Source of the DNA: an uncultured SAR86 cluster bacterium
Lineage (GTDB): Bacteria > Pseudomonadota > Gammaproteobacteria > Magnimaribacterales > Magnimaribacteraceae
Length of the DNA: 59,376 nucleotides
Direction: 5' to 3'
Assembly: GCA_902630715.1 (NCBI GenBank)
Contig: CACOVO010000007.1
Location: forward strand, 1-59,376
The number at the start of each line of letters is the position of its first letter. The first letter of the stretch is position 1. Below are positions 8,525 to 19,044 of the stretch, one piece after another. The position numbers and the translations under genes were made by a program. The notes beneath the pieces are model-generated. The model searched no databases, had not been told where the DNA came from, and saw nothing but the letters and a program-made list of their open reading frames with translations.

Positions 8525-9109
8525 ATGAACATAGCTTCTAACAATCTTAAAGACAAGGTAGTTAATAAAGCTATAAGTTCTCTCAGGAAAAATAAGAGAA
8601 TAGAACAAGTCAGTATTCCAGCAATAGCCGCTGAGTTAGACGTAAGCATTGAAGAAATAAGCTCTTTCTATACAACTACTGAGGATATATTCCTTGAAGC
8701 CCAAAAGAAGGATTGGGAATCCTTACACCGATTCTGGGATAGACATATAAAAAAATCAAAGACACCTGGGGACTTCAAAAACTCTTTTGAAATATTCTTT
8801 GAAAAGTTTGTGGATAGTTTAAGTAAAGACGCCGACTTACGACTAGAGTTATCTTGCTACTTGCCTAAATGTATAAAATATCGAGACAAAAATAGAAAAA
8901 GAGTAAAGCAGAAGTTCAAAAAACTTATAAATAAAGGTTGGCCTGGAAAAGATGAAAAAGTTTTAGAAAGGCAATCAGAACTTGTAACGATACTTTTTTA
9001 CGGATTTATTGACCATATAGTTCATATACCCAAAAATGAAAGAACAAAGATACTAAGAGATTTTAGAAATATGCTTAATCTCCACCTTCAAGACAGAAAA
9101 TTTTTTTAG
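8525..9109 (+). CDS. TetR-like helix-turn-helix protein, first tandem copy
   Basis: No named family is certain. The 194-residue protein has the outline of a TetR regulator: a short N-terminal bundle with a helix-turn-helix-like segment (SIPAIAAELDVSIEEISSFY, about 30-49) followed by an all-helical ligand or dimer domain. It is a paralogue of the next gene. Both share YLPKCI, KGWPGK or RGWPGK, VLERQ and a C-terminal INLHLQDR or LNLHLQDR ending in FF, at matching positions and with identical length. It begins 4 bases after the MaoC gene, so it likely responds to an acyl-CoA ligand made by that operon (inference). No strong ribosome binding site is visible, suggesting translational coupling. Confidence 0.65.
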   Translation: MNIASNNLKDKVVNKAISSLRKNKRIEQVSIPAIAAELDVSIEEISSFYTTTEDIFLEAQKKDWESLHRFWDRHIKKSKTPGDFKNSFEIFFEKFVDSLSKDADLRLELSCYLPKCIKYRDKNRKRVKQKFKKLINKGWPGKDEKVLERQSELVTILFYGFIDHIVHIPKNERTKILRDFRNMLNLHLQDRKFF

Positions 9110-9110
9110 T

Positions 9111-9695
9111 ATGAAAGTTGATGTCAAAAAGAAAGTAAGAATCATCCATAAGGCAATGGACTCTATTCGTAAATCTGAGAAAACACTTCACACCATATCC
9201 TTTTACAGAATAGCAGATGAATTAAATATGCCTTTTGGAGAACTAACTGAATTCTTTTTGAATATTGAGGATATTTTTCTTAATGAACAAAAAAGAGTAA
9301 ATCAAAAGTTAGAAATATTTATAGAGGAGGGATTAGATGCGGCCAAGACAGCCAATGATTACAAAGAACTCTTAGAGAATTTAACCACCGAATTCATTAA
9401 TCATCTTCCTGATCATGCTGATTTAGTCCTATCAGCCGCGTTCTATCTACCTAAATGTATCGAGGAACGGCAAAGAGCAAAAAAATACTACAGAACAGTT
9501 TTCAGAAAAATTATAAAAAGAGGATGGCCTGGCAAAATTGATACGGTACTCGAGAGGCAAACAGATCTATTATTATTATCTGCATATGGTTTATACGAAT
9601 ATTGTGCTAAGTCCGGGAAGAGAGAAAGAAAAGCGATACAAAAAGACTTTGTAAATATGATTAACTTGCATCTACAAGACAGATTATTTTTCTAA
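9111..9695 (+). CDS. TetR-like helix-turn-helix protein, second tandem copy
   Basis: Also 194 residues and co-linear with the preceding gene, with the same blocks YLPKCI, RGWPGK, VLERQ and NLHLQDR followed by LFF. The HTH-like segment ([20 protein letters not shown], about 28-47) has diverged from its neighbour's, while the C-terminal half is better conserved. This is the pattern expected if the two proteins heterodimerise or read different sites. The start is one base after the upstream stop. The end overlaps the convergent gatB by 12 bases. A DNA-binding role is inferred from fold outline only. Confidence 0.65.
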   Translation: MKVDVKKKVRIIHKAMDSIRKSEKTLHTISFYRIADELNMPFGELTEFFLNIEDIFLNEQKRVNQKLEIFIEEGLDAAKTANDYKELLENLTTEFINHLPDHADLVLSAAFYLPKCIEERQRAKKYYRTVFRKIIKRGWPGKIDTVLERQTDLLLLSAYGLYEYCAKSGKRERKAIQKDFVNMINLHLQDRLFF

Positions 9696-11126
9696 TTTGA
9701 CTTTTAAGATGTCATTTACTTGTTGAGGATTTGCTTTTCCTTTGGACACTTTCATAACTTGCCCAACAAAAAAACCAAATAACCTATCCTTACCTGATTG
9801 ATATTGCTTTAGTTGCTCAGGATTGTTTTGAATTACCTCATCGATTAGTGACTCAATCTCTTTGTCATCTGTAACTTGCTTGAGACCCTCTTCTTCAATA
9901 ATTGTGTCAACGTCTTTTCCAGTAGACCACATCTTCGTAAAAACATCTTTAGCAATTTTTCCTGAAATGGTGCTGTCCTCAATTCTTGATATCAATTGTC
10001 CAAGCATCTTTGATGATACTTTGGTGTCTTTAATATTGAGATTTTCTTTATTTAGCTCAGCCGATAGTTCTCCCATTATCCAATTTGCTGCAATTTTTGG
10101 TGAAACAGAAAATTTTAAAACTTCTTCAAAGAAATCTGCAAAATCCTTGTCTGCTGATAAAAGATCTGCATCGTATTCATTGAGATTAAATTGTGTTGAG
10201 AATCTTTCTTTTTTTTGGGTCGGCATCTCCGGCATTGATGTTAAAACTTCTTCAATAAACTCTTTTTCTAATTTAACAGGCAAAAGATCAGGTTCTGGGA
10301 AGTATCTATAATCATTTGCGAACTCCTTTGATCTCATTGGTCTTGTCGTATTATTTTGAGAATCATAAAGTCTCGTTTCTTGTGTAATTGTATTTCCAGA
10401 CTCCAACTGATGTATTTGTCTTTTAATCTCGTACTCAATTGCTTTTTCCACAAAACGAAAAGAGTTTACATTTTTTGTTTCTGTTCTTGTCCCGAGAATT
10501 TCTTCACCTTTTTTTCTGACTGATACATTAGCATCACATCTCATAGATCCCTCAGCCATATTTCCGTCAGAGATATCAAGATATCGAATTATTGAATGTA
10601 TCGATTTTAGGTATGCAACAGCTTCTTCAGGAGAGGCGATATCAGGTTCTGATACTATCTCCAAAAGGGGAGTTCCAGCTCTATTTAAGTCAATTCCTGA
10701 GAAACCTTCAAAATCTTCATGCAAAGATTTTCCAGCATCTTCTTCGAGATGTGCCCTTGTGACCCCAATCCTTTTTTTTCCTTTGCTAGTTTCTATATCA
10801 AGGTAACCATCTTCAACTATTGGTTTATCCATTTGGCTAATTTGATAACCTTTTGGAGAATCAGGATAGAAGTAGTTTTTTCTAGCAAAAGCTGTAGGAC
10901 TATTAATATTGGCATTTAGAGCTTTACCGAGCATGATTGCCATTCTTAATACTTCTTCGTTGAGCACGGGCAAAACCCCTGGTAAAGCAAGATCAATATT
11001 ACAGGCTTGAGTATTGGGTAGTGCTCCGAAATCGGTGCTCGCACCAGAGAATAATTTAGATTTTGTCGAAAGCTGAACGTGTATCTCTAATCCTATTACA
11101 GGTTCCCAAATGTCTTTGTTATTCAT
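9684..11126 (-). CDS. gatB: Asp/Glu-tRNA amidotransferase subunit B
   Basis: GatB is the kinase and tRNA-binding subunit of GatCAB, which converts Glu-tRNA(Gln), and in some species Asp-tRNA(Asn), to the amide form using ammonia channelled from GatA. The 480-residue length is normal. Diagnostic segments are [10 protein letters not shown] near the N-terminus, the [18 protein letters not shown] stretch (104-121) and the LLEIVSEPD block. The C-terminal YqeY-like tail closes with the [10 protein letters not shown] block. It is the last gene of a gatC-gatA-gatB operon and ends in a 12-base convergent overlap with the TetR-like gene. Confidence 0.96.
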   Translation of the reverse strand: MNNKDIWEPVIGLEIHVQLSTKSKLFSGASTDFGALPNTQACNIDLALPGVLPVLNEEVLRMAIMLGKALNANINSPTAFARKNYFYPDSPKGYQISQMDKPIVEDGYLDIETSKGKKRIGVTRAHLEEDAGKSLHEDFEGFSGIDLNRAGTPLLEIVSEPDIASPEEAVAYLKSIHSIIRYLDISDGNMAEGSMRCDANVSVRKKGEEILGTRTETKNVNSFRFVEKAIEYEIKRQIHQLESGNTITQETRLYDSQNNTTRPMRSKEFANDYRYFPEPDLLPVKLEKEFIEEVLTSMPEMPTQKKERFSTQFNLNEYDADLLSADKDFADFFEEVLKFSVSPKIAANWIMGELSAELNKENLNIKDTKVSSKMLGQLISRIEDSTISGKIAKDVFTKMWSTGKDVDTIIEEEGLKQVTDDKEIESLIDEVIQNNPEQLKQYQSGKDRLFGFFVGQVMKVSKGKANPQQVNDILKVKLEK

Positions 11127-11127
11127 T

Positions 11128-12582
11128 CTATAAATTTGGCATATTTTTATGCCAGTCTGTATTTAATTGATAAGAGTGTGCAAATTGAAGTAATTTTGCT
11201 TCTTCAAGCGAATTACCTATGAGTTGCATACCTAAGGGAAGTCCTTCATGTTCTCCGCAGGGTATCGATAGTCCAGGTAAGCCAACAAGATTTGCGGGTA
11301 TTGTGAAAATATCTTGAAGATACATTTCTAAAGGATTATTTGTTTTTTCACCTGCTTTAAAAGACGTCCCAGGTGTTGTCGGAGACAAAATTACATCCAC
11401 CTTTTCGAAGGCTTCCAAAAAATCATTCGCAACAAGTCGTCTGCATTTTTGAGCTTTCAAATAATAAGCATCATAGTATCCGGCAGACAATACATATGTA
11501 CCAATCAAGATCCTTCTTTTTACTTCAGCTCCAAAACCTTCTTCCCTTGTTCGCATGAATAGGTCATCTATATCTTTCGGATCATTACACCTATAGCCAT
11601 ATCTTACCCCATCGTATCTTGATAAATTAGCTGAGCATTCAGCCGGGGCTATTATGTAATATATGGGAAGGGATAGATTTATGTTTCTCAGTGAAATTTC
11701 TACAAACTCTGCACCCAGATTTTTATAAACCTCTATGGCTTGCTGAATAGATTTTTGAGAGTATTCAGGCATTTCTTTTTCAAAAAACTCCTTTGGAAGT
11801 CCAATTTTCATTCCTTTTATTGGTTTATTAATGTCACTTATTAAATCAGGAGCTTCATAATTTAAACTTGTCGAATCCTTTGGATCATGCCCCGACATTG
11901 CTTCTAATACCAATGCAGCATCTTCAGCTGACCTAGATAGAACGCCTCCTTGATCTAAGCTTGACGCAAAAGCGATCATTCCAAATCTTGATACTCTTCC
12001 ATAGGTCGGCTTAATTCCAGTTAGACCGCACAGCGAAGCTGGTTGCCTGATAGAACCTCCGGTATCAGTCGCTGTAGCTACGGGTGCTAATTCCGCCGAA
12101 ACACAAGCAGCCGAACCTCCTGATGAACCACCAGGAACATTTCTTAAATTCCAAGGATTTTTAACAGGACCGAAATAACTAGTCTCATTTGATGAACCCA
12201 TGGCAAATTCATCCATATTTGTTTTTCCCAGCATCACCATCCCTTTACTATTTAACCTTTCATAGACAGTTGAAGAATAAGGCGCCTCAAAATTTGCAAG
12301 CATCTTAGACCCACATGTCGTAAGAACTCCTTTAGTGCAAAAAATATCCTTATGTGCCAGCGGTATTCCATCCAACGGCAAAGCTTTATCATCATGGTAT
12401 CTTTTGTCTGCAGCATCAGCTTGCTTCAAAGCTAAATCCTCTGTTACGGAAATATAAGAATTTAAATCATCATCATGTTTAGAGATTCTTTTTAGATAAT
12501 GTTTTGTAAGCTCTGTAGAAGAAAACTGCTTATTCTTAAGTCCGTCAAGAAGCTGACTGATGGAAAATTTATGTAAATCCAT
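11128..12582 (-). CDS. gatA: Asp/Glu-tRNA amidotransferase subunit A
   Basis: GatA is the glutaminase of the GatCAB complex, an amidase-signature enzyme that releases ammonia from glutamine. With the start chosen here (ATG 12582, 484 residues) the catalytic triad is Lys78 in LAHKDIF, Ser153 in GGSSGGS and the nucleophile Ser177 in [13 protein letters not shown] one codon upstream (12585) is possible, but the ATG sits at proper distance from GGAGAAG (12593-12587) and shares one base with the gatC stop (TGATG). gatB follows after one base. Confidence 0.96.
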   Translation of the reverse strand: MDLHKFSISQLLDGLKNKQFSSTELTKHYLKRISKHDDDLNSYISVTEDLALKQADAADKRYHDDKALPLDGIPLAHKDIFCTKGVLTTCGSKMLANFEAPYSSTVYERLNSKGMVMLGKTNMDEFAMGSSNETSYFGPVKNPWNLRNVPGGSSGGSAACVSAELAPVATATDTGGSIRQPASLCGLTGIKPTYGRVSRFGMIAFASSLDQGGVLSRSAEDAALVLEAMSGHDPKDSTSLNYEAPDLISDINKPIKGMKIGLPKEFFEKEMPEYSQKSIQQAIEVYKNLGAEFVEISLRNINLSLPIYYIIAPAECSANLSRYDGVRYGYRCNDPKDIDDLFMRTREEGFGAEVKRRILIGTYVLSAGYYDAYYLKAQKCRRLVANDFLEAFEKVDVILSPTTPGTSFKAGEKTNNPLEMYLQDIFTIPANLVGLPGLSIPCGEHEGLPLGMQLIGNSLEEAKLLQFAHSYQLNTDWHKNMPNL

Positions 12583-12878
12583 CAATCTTCTCCATCAATT
12601 ACTTTGGGAACAAGAAATAACCCAGATTTAACTAAAGGGGCATTTTTTTGTAACTTTTCTCGTTCGTTAACCTCCGTAACTTGGTCTTCCCTTGTTGGTT
12701 GAGATAAATCCAGTGGGTGAGACATAGCTTCAATATCAGAGGTATCGGCATTATTTAGTTCATCAAAAAGAGCCAAGATATCTTGCAATTCTTTTTTCAA
12801 GGAAGGAAAAATATTTTGATTAACATTTATCCTAGCTAAGTAGGCTATTTCTTTTAATTCTTTATCTGTTAAAGCCAT
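12582..12878 (-). CDS. gatC: Asp/Glu-tRNA amidotransferase subunit C
   Basis: The small 98-residue GatC wraps around GatA and GatB and stabilises the amidotransferase. Its N-terminal helix ([12 protein letters not shown], 8-19) and the later segment with [19 protein letters not shown] and [14 protein letters not shown] are typical of the family. It is the first gene of the operon and is divergent from mreB across 118 bases, so the operon promoter should lie in that gap. Together with the tRNA-Gln(UUG) in this window, this is consistent with the indirect route to Gln-tRNA. Whether a GlnRS also exists cannot be told here. Confidence 0.94.
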   Translation of the reverse strand: MALTDKELKEIAYLARINVNQNIFPSLKKELQDILALFDELNNADTSDIEAMSHPLDLSQPTREDQVTEVNEREKLQKNAPLVKSGLFLVPKVIDGED

Positions 12879-12925
12879 ATTTTAGTGAATTATCGTAAAA
12901 GATGCGTAATGTAGCATATTGTAGC

Positions 12926-12954
12926 TTGCTCAAAAACATTGCTGTTGCTAGAGT
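12926..12954 (+). promoter_or_regulatory. Weak candidate promoter for mreBCD
   Basis: In the divergent gatC/mreB gap, TTGCTC (12926-12931) and TAGAGT (12949-12954) are separated by 17 bases, a sigma-70-like spacing, about 40 bases upstream of the mreB ATG. The -10 is a poor match and nothing else supports it. The rest of the 118-base gap shows no clear terminator or operator. Confidence 0.28.
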
Positions 12955-12996
12955 TACGTTTTTGCTTTAACAAAAGAAATTTCAAAGAGTAAATAA

Positions 12997-14034
12997 ATGT
13001 TAAAAAGATTAAGAGGCTTGTTTTCTAATGACCTGTCCATTGACCTGGGAACAGCCAATACTCTTGTATATGTTAAAGAAAAGGGCATAATCCTTGACGA
13101 GCCGTCTGTTGTGGCCATAAGGAATAACGCAGGACAAAGAACTGTGGTAGCCGTAGGAGCTGAAGCAAAAAAAATGTTGGGACGGACACCTGGTAATATT
13201 ACTGCAATCAGACCTTTGAAAGATGGTGTAATAGCTGATTTTCAGGTAACTGAGGAAATGTTAAAGCACTTTGTACAAAGGGTCCATGAGGATAGTTTTG
13301 TCAGACCAAGTCCTAGAATACTAGTGTGTGTTCCTTGTGAGTCTACCCAAGTGGAGAGAAGAGCTATAAGGGAATCTGTATTGAAAGCCGGAGCCCGAGA
13401 AGTAAGATTAATTGAGGAGCCAATGGCCGCTGCAATAGGGGCAGGTCTACCCGTTGAGGAAGCAAGCGGGTCAATGGTAGTTGATATTGGTGGAGGAACT
13501 ACAGAGGTTGCAATTCTTGCTCTTAACGGCGTAGTTTATGCTAATTCCTTAAAAGTAGGTGGAGATAAACTTGACGAATCGATCATTTCTTACGTAAGAA
13601 GGAATCAAGGAGTTCTTTTGGGAGATGCTACAGCTGAAAAAGTAAAACACATTATTGGTACAGCTTCACCAGACTCAGAAGTTATTGAAATGGAAGTAAG
13701 AGGAAGAAATTTAGCTGAAGGTATACCTATTACATTTACAATGAACAGTAAACAAGCATATGACGCAATGCTTGAGCCATTATCGGCAATAATACAAGCT
13801 ATTAGAACTGCATTAGAGTCCTCTCCACCCGAGTTAAGTGCTGATATAAGCGAAAGGGGAATTGTTTTGACCGGTGGGGGCGCTATGCTTAGAGATCTCG
13901 ATGTTTTAATATCAAGCCAAACGGGCCTTCCTGTCATTGTAGCTGAAGATCCATTAACGTGTGTTGCTAAGGGCGGCGGAAGCGCATTAGAGATAATGGA
14001 CAAATATGATATTGATCTTCTATCGACTGAATAA
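12997..14034 (+). CDS. mreB: Rod-shape actin homologue MreB
   Basis: MreB polymerises on the inner face of the cytoplasmic membrane and steers the elongasome. The 345-residue protein is almost collinear with E. coli MreB (347). [19 protein letters not shown] (phosphate 1, about 9-27), the [13 protein letters not shown] phosphate-2 loop and the [15 protein letters not shown] adenosine motif are intact, as is the N-terminal amphipathic MLKRLRGLF that anchors it to membrane. It leads an mreBCD operon, implying a rod-shaped cell. Confidence 0.97.
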   Translation: MLKRLRGLFSNDLSIDLGTANTLVYVKEKGIILDEPSVVAIRNNAGQRTVVAVGAEAKKMLGRTPGNITAIRPLKDGVIADFQVTEEMLKHFVQRVHEDSFVRPSPRILVCVPCESTQVERRAIRESVLKAGAREVRLIEEPMAAAIGAGLPVEEASGSMVVDIGGGTTEVAILALNGVVYANSLKVGGDKLDESIISYVRRNQGVLLGDATAEKVKHIIGTASPDSEVIEMEVRGRNLAEGIPITFTMNSKQAYDAMLEPLSAIIQAIRTALESSPPELSADISERGIVLTGGGAMLRDLDVLISSQTGLPVIVAEDPLTCVAKGGGSALEIMDKYDIDLLSTE

Positions 14035-14079
14035 AACTCAAAGATATCTTTCTTAACCCTCACTGGGTATCATCTATAT

Positions 14080-14934
14080 ATGCTCAAGCGAGAACATAAG
14101 GTTTCTAATATAAGTAGTGAGGCTATTTTTGCAATTCCTGCTATGAAACCTGCCAGAGTCGTCTCTGCTATTATCTTTTGCCTTTGTTTGATTATCTCCG
14201 ACATAAGATATGATGCAGCCTCTTATTTAAGATCCTACAGTAAGGATATTCTTACCCCGATTTCTTTCATGATTGGACTTCCGCAAGAATTTTTTAGCTA
14301 TGCAACCAATATCTTTTCTTCTAAAACCAAGCTTGATGAACGAATTGATAGATTAGAGGAAGAAAATCTAAAGCTTAAGACCGCCAATCAATATACTCAA
14401 ATGCTTTCTTCCGAATTAAGTAAGCTGAATAAACTTTGGTCTAGTACAGATATAGATCACCAAGATTTAATAATATCTAAGAAGACTTTCTTATCTTCGA
14501 ATTTTTATCAGCCTCTTCTAGCACTAGATATGGAATTAGGGAAAACGATAAAAAAAAATAATGCTGTCCTCTCCGATGAAGGTTTAGTGGGCAGAGTGGA
14601 AAATGTAGGAATTGCATCTGTCGATGTAATGCTCATTCAAGATATAAGATCCTCAATTCCAGTTGTTTCTGAGGAATCATCGTTGCACGCAGTTCTCCAA
14701 GGGAAAGGGCTTGACAGAAAAGGGGAACTAAAATTCATAAAAAAAACAGCTAGCTTTTCTGAAGGTGAACTTTTGTTTACTTCAGGTCTAGGAGATATAT
14801 TTCCAGAAGGACTGCAGGTAGGCAGGATATCCTCTATCCAAGATTTAACAGACAGCGAATTTTTAAAGATTGAAGTTTCACTATTTTCAAGCCCGATTGA
14901 TAATGATTATTTCTTAATAACAACCAATGAATAA
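14080..14934 (+). CDS. mreC: Rod shape-determining protein MreC
   Basis: MreC is a bitopic inner-membrane protein linking MreB to periplasmic wall synthases such as PBP2. This 284-residue version has one transmembrane segment (about 27-46), a coiled coil (about 85-120, LDERIDRLEEENLKLKTANQ) and the two-lobed beta domain with DEGLVGRVENVG and a FTSGLGDIFPEGLQVGRI segment characteristic of MreC. It lies 45 bases after mreB and overlaps mreD by 8 bases. Confidence 0.93.
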   Translation: MLKREHKVSNISSEAIFAIPAMKPARVVSAIIFCLCLIISDIRYDAASYLRSYSKDILTPISFMIGLPQEFFSYATNIFSSKTKLDERIDRLEEENLKLKTANQYTQMLSSELSKLNKLWSSTDIDHQDLIISKKTFLSSNFYQPLLALDMELGKTIKKNNAVLSDEGLVGRVENVGIASVDVMLIQDIRSSIPVVSEESSLHAVLQGKGLDRKGELKFIKKTASFSEGELLFTSGLGDIFPEGLQVGRISSIQDLTDSEFLKIEVSLFSSPIDNDYFLITTNE

Positions 14935-15430
14935 ATCTTTAAAAAATCAATTTTGGATTTATCTTTCTTTATCAATTGCTACGGTAATTGATACTTTCTT
15001 CTTTTCAGAATATTTACTGCTATGGAAACCATTACTTACTTTATTGGCATTAATATATTGGAATATGGCCTTACCTGACAAAGTTGGAATAAAAGAAGCA
15101 TTACTATTTGGTTTGATTATGGATTTGTTAAGTGGCTCAGTATTCGGATTGCACGGATTACTTTTTGTTTTGATAACTTACATTTGCCAAAGGTTTTTCT
15201 ATCAGTTTAGGGTTTCACCATTGCTTCAACAATCCGCTATTCTTTTTGTACTTTTCTTTTTATTCAAAATGTCATTTTCATTTGATTTCTATGATGTTGC
15301 TGAAGGCATGAATGTTTCGGATGGTTTTTTTGTAATCAATGCTTTAATCTTTTCTATGACTTCCTCTTTGTGCTGGACACCTTCTTATTATCTTTTAAGA
15401 GAGTTTAGGAGAAGAAAAATAAAATTATAA
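14927..15430 (+). CDS. mreD: Rod shape-determining protein MreD
   Basis: MreD is a small polytopic inner-membrane partner of MreC. The 167 residues are mostly hydrophobic, with about five predicted membrane helices and the conserved FGLIMDLLSGSVFGLHGLLF stretch (about 62-81), in which D and the G-rich turn are the family signature. Position directly after mreC, with an 8-base overlap, settles the identity. maf and rng, which often follow mreD, are not present; a large YhdP-like gene comes next. Confidence 0.9.
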   Translation: MNKSLKNQFWIYLSLSIATVIDTFFFSEYLLLWKPLLTLLALIYWNMALPDKVGIKEALLFGLIMDLLSGSVFGLHGLLFVLITYICQRFFYQFRVSPLLQQSAILFVLFFLFKMSFSFDFYDVAEGMNVSDGFFVINALIFSMTSSLCWTPSYYLLREFRRRKIKL

Positions 15431-15437
15431 GTTTACG

Positions 15438-18400
15438 GTGAAAAAATATTTATATCTTGTCTATTATTCTTTGACTGGGGCGGTCATATTACTACTATCA
15501 CTTTCTTTCATCCTGACGCAAAAAACATTCTATAACTTTTTACTACAGTCTTATTCTGATGAAAGCAACTCTCTAAAAATTCTTGAGTCTAATTGGCATC
15601 CAATACGACCCTCAATTTCTTTTGATGAAATTTATTTAAAAAACGATTTTTATGAAATTTCCTCTAAAGAAGTTTTTCTGCAATTCTCTTTAGCATCAAT
15701 ATTTAAAGGAAAACCTATTTCTTACTTAGATGTACGAGATGTATTAATACTTAATACTGAAAAGTCAAATTCGGCTTCTTCATCGCAAAATATATCCAAT
15801 ATCTTGAGCAGTGTAGAAAATCTTTATATCCAAAATTTGAGAGTGATATCAGCCGAAAATATTAATTTGGTAAGACTTAATTTAAGAAGTTTCTCGTCGG
15901 AAGATGGACCAAATGTCCAAATAAGCATTAAGGATAAAAATGATCAACATTTGGATATCAATATATCTTCTAGTCAAAATTCTGACGGCTTTCTTACAGG
16001 TTTCTTGGAAACCTCAGGATTTACCATTGAAGAAGATCTAATCAAGCTTCTTTGTAAGATTTGTGATTTCGAGACAGTTCTTAGTTCAGATATAAAATTT
16101 ACACTATATGATAATAAGCTACTTAACCTCCTAGGGAACATTGATTTAAATTTGGACAAAAAATTGTTTGGTTTTAGCTCAATGTCGTCAAGCTTAAAAC
16201 TGAAAGATTCAAAAATACCAATGATTCAATTTAGTGCCTTACTTGATACATTTGAGGTACCAAATTTTCTGATTAAATTTTCTCCAGATGAGCCTGTTCT
16301 TATTTTTCCAAAGATTAACCTTTCTCAAAACGAAGCATTAAAAAAATTATTTGATTATCTTAATCCCGAATCTGAATTGGATGGCGTTTTAACAAATACA
16401 ACGATTAATCTTGATATTGACAATTTTTCAGCTGAAACGCATGCGAACGAACTGTCCATAGAGTACAAAGAGAACACTATTGACGGTATAAAAGGAAAAA
16501 TTTTGCTTTCTGATGATGGTGGAAATATAGAGATTATATCGCCGGTTGTGAAATTAAATTCAGCTGACCTCCTCAATGAACCAATATTGGTTAATGATTT
16601 TAATTCTGAATTAGAATTTAGATATACAGCAGGTAATATAGAAGTATTTCCTTCTTACTTTTCTGCCATTTTGAATGATAACCAATTAGAAGGTTCATTC
16701 TCATTTCATCCAATTCCTTCAAGCGGTTTTGGAGACCTTGACCTTCGTATCATTAGTGATCGCATGGACAGTGTATCTGCATTAAGACTTTTTCCAGAGA
16801 CTCCTTACTTATCAAGTACTAAAGAGATTATTGATAAGTTGATTGATTCAGCACGTTTAGAGAATATTAATCTTCTTTATAGAGGCCCTATTGACGGAAT
16901 CTTTTTGGATAATTCTGGATCTTTCTCAATGTTAGCTAATGGAAAAGATGTCTTTCTGAATATAAATGATTATAAAATCGAGGGTGTAAATACTTCATTC
17001 TCTGTAAATAATTTTTCTCTAAACGGTGACTTTAAAGAAGGTAAATTTTTAGGCTCTGACATTCTTGGGGCATTTAAAATTTACTCTAAAAATTCTTTAT
17101 CTTTTTTAGATATTAAAGGAAATTCCAAGGGACCCTTTGCTACATATTTAAAGTTGCTTGATAGCTCTTTTTTTGAAGGCTTAAAAAGTAGTGGATTTCA
17201 TGATACAAATTTTAGTTACTCGACCCGTTTAAAGAAGGAAATCTCTCTTCTTGATGCAGATGCTCTCTTGGAAATAGACTCTAACTTAGAGCAAGGCGAG
17301 GTCATATTAGGAAAATTGGGCATTGACCTTTCGAATATATTTTCCTCTATTAATTATAATAGTGAGGATGGTTTGCTGGGAGACTTCATCTCCTTTAAGG
17401 TTAATTCTGTTCCACTTCTGCTTGAGTTTGATAAAGAGGCCTCCTCAGAGAGGTATTCTCTTTTCAGCACCAAGGAATCAATTCCTATAAGGAATTTACT
17501 GCCAGAAAATATAAATTATTTTTTCGATGGATCATCTAAAACCTCTTTAGAAATTGGTATTCCATCACTTGTCAGAGGAAAAGTAATAAAAAAACCTTAC
17601 TTAAACTTAAATACTAATCTTATGGGAACCGCCATAAACCTTCCACTGCCTTTCAAAAAAGCTAAAAATGAACAAAAAGAGTTAGAGTTTAATTTCTACC
17701 CTTCATTTAAAAAACAAACCTCCAAATTTGAATTTAGGTATGGAAATTTATTAAGAGGAAAATTCAATTATCCTCAAAATCAATTAGAGGGTTTCTTAAT
17801 CGCAGGAAAGGATAAACAAACAATATCTATAGAAAGAGGAAAAATCTCCATCATAGGGAAGTTAAAAAACCTTGATCTAGCACTATTTTCTTTGCCATCA
17901 GATCTAAGAAAGAGAGTTTATCCGGAATTTGAAATAAAAAAATTAGAGGTAGATGAAATATTGTTTTCTAATTTTATTTTTCCCAAAACTTTTATAAGTT
18001 CCGAAAATTCGGAACAATATTTCGGCTTGAATATATCAAACGATAATATTTCGGGAAAATTCTTCATTCCGAAAAACAATGATTTGGCAACTAGAGTTGA
18101 TTTAGAGTATTTAGATTTCGAGTTCTCGGGAGGAGATTCTAATCAAGCTTTTTTGGATTTGTATGATAATTTCAAAACTAAATTGATTTTTGAAACTGAA
18201 TCTATAGTTTTAAACAACATAGATTATGGAAATTGGGCTTTTAATTTCAATCCCTCCAATGACTCCTTCGACCTTAGTAATCTCATAGGAACGTATGGTA
18301 AATGGGGATTGACTACAAATAAAAACGGAATATCGACCTTATCAATCACAAAATCAGATTTGGGATGGAAAACTTATCTATATTCAAAGATCTATTCTGG

Positions 18401-19040
18401 CTCTCCAGAAAAGGGATTTAAGCAGATTGGTGTAGAGCCTAATTTTGAAATGGACGTTATCTCCATAGAAACAGACATTTCATGGTCCTCATTACCTTGG
18501 GATTTCTCTTATAAAGATTTTGAAGGTGAGCTTTCTCTGCGAGTAGATGGACTATTGATAGAAGATAGAGACGAGCTTCAAGCTCAAAATAATATCCTTA
18601 GATTGGTAAACATCTTTAATGTTACCGATTCTTTCGAAAAGGTGACTAATTTAGACTTTAGAAAACTATATAAGTCAGGATTCGGTGCTGATTCTGTCGT
18701 TGGAATGCTGAGAGTATCACCCAATTCAATTAAGTTAGAGTCACCATTAACATTTAAAAGTGGGTCAAGTGAATTCAAATGGACAGGAGAGATAGGAAGA
18801 GATGATAAAGGAATTCCTGATGAGCTTGATCTAGAGGTTGTAATGACTCTTCCTCTTCGTGAATACCTTCCAGCTTATGCATTTCTTTTAGGGGGCCCTG
18901 TGACCGCGGGTATAGTGTATATAGCTGGAAAGGCTTTTGAAAAGAATTTAGATCAACTTAGTTCTGGATCTTGGAGCGTCAATGGAACTTTGAAAGAGCC
19001 AAAAACTGATTTTAATGGATGGTTTGAAGATTCGGATTAA
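15438..19040 (+). CDS. yhdP: YhdP/AsmA-like inner-membrane protein (1200 residues)
   Basis: An AsmA-superfamily protein of the YhdP group. E. coli YhdP (1266 residues) is one of three large bridge-like proteins that carry phospholipid from inner to outer membrane. Seen here: one N-terminal membrane segment (about 7-27), then more than 1100 residues of alternating short beta strands, and a C-terminal block with LPLREYLPAYAFLLGGPVTA, AGIVYIAGKAFEK and the closing SGSWSVNGTLKEP that mark the family. The start is a GTG 7 bases after mreD. It ends 4 bases from the convergent rpoN stop. The mreBCD-yhdP linkage fits E. coli order with maf and rng removed. Confidence 0.85.
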   Translation: MKKYLYLVYYSLTGAVILLLSLSFILTQKTFYNFLLQSYSDESNSLKILESNWHPIRPSISFDEIYLKNDFYEISSKEVFLQFSLASIFKGKPISYLDVRDVLILNTEKSNSASSSQNISNILSSVENLYIQNLRVISAENINLVRLNLRSFSSEDGPNVQISIKDKNDQHLDINISSSQNSDGFLTGFLETSGFTIEEDLIKLLCKICDFETVLSSDIKFTLYDNKLLNLLGNIDLNLDKKLFGFSSMSSSLKLKDSKIPMIQFSALLDTFEVPNFLIKFSPDEPVLIFPKINLSQNEALKKLFDYLNPESELDGVLTNTTINLDIDNFSAETHANELSIEYKENTIDGIKGKILLSDDGGNIEIISPVVKLNSADLLNEPILVNDFNSELEFRYTAGNIEVFPSYFSAILNDNQLEGSFSFHPIPSSGFGDLDLRIISDRMDSVSALRLFPETPYLSSTKEIIDKLIDSARLENINLLYRGPIDGIFLDNSGSFSMLANGKDVFLNINDYKIEGVNTSFSVNNFSLNGDFKEGKFLGSDILGAFKIYSKNSLSFLDIKGNSKGPFATYLKLLDSSFFEGLKSSGFHDTNFSYSTRLKKEISLLDADALLEIDSNLEQGEVILGKLGIDLSNIFSSINYNSEDGLLGDFISFKVNSVPLLLEFDKEASSERYSLFSTKESIPIRNLLPENINYFFDGSSKTSLEIGIPSLVRGKVIKKPYLNLNTNLMGTAINLPLPFKKAKNEQKELEFNFYPSFKKQTSKFEFRYGNLLRGKFNYPQNQLEGFLIAGKDKQTISIERGKISIIGKLKNLDLALFSLPSDLRKRVYPEFEIKKLEVDEILFSNFIFPKTFISSENSEQYFGLNISNDNISGKFFIPKNNDLATRVDLEYLDFEFSGGDSNQAFLDLYDNFKTKLIFETESIVLNNIDYGNWAFNFNPSNDSFDLSNLIGTYGKWGLTTNKNGISTLSITKSDLGWKTYLYSKIYSGSPEKGFKQIGVEPNFEMDVISIETDISWSSLPWDFSYKDFEGELSLRVDGLLIEDRDELQAQNNILRLVNIFNVTDSFEKVTNLDFRKLYKSGFGADSVVGMLRVSPNSIKLESPLTFKSGSSEFKWTGEIGRDDKGIPDELDLEVVMTLPLREYLPAYAFLLGGPVTAGIVYIAGKAFEKNLDQLSSGSWSVNGTLKEPKTDFNGWFEDSD

Positions 19041-19044
19041 TAAA

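Noticed and set aside
14056-14068. Small hairpin ACCC-TCACT-GGGT between mreB and mreC
   Set aside because: A four-pair stem with no T-run is too weak for a terminator.
17998-18015. An 18-base near-perfect inverted repeat (GTTCCGAA, two bases, TTCGGAAC) inside the yhdP-like gene
   Set aside because: It encodes a normal Ser/Glu-rich stretch in mid-gene, has no partner copies in the window and no promoter context; most likely chance.
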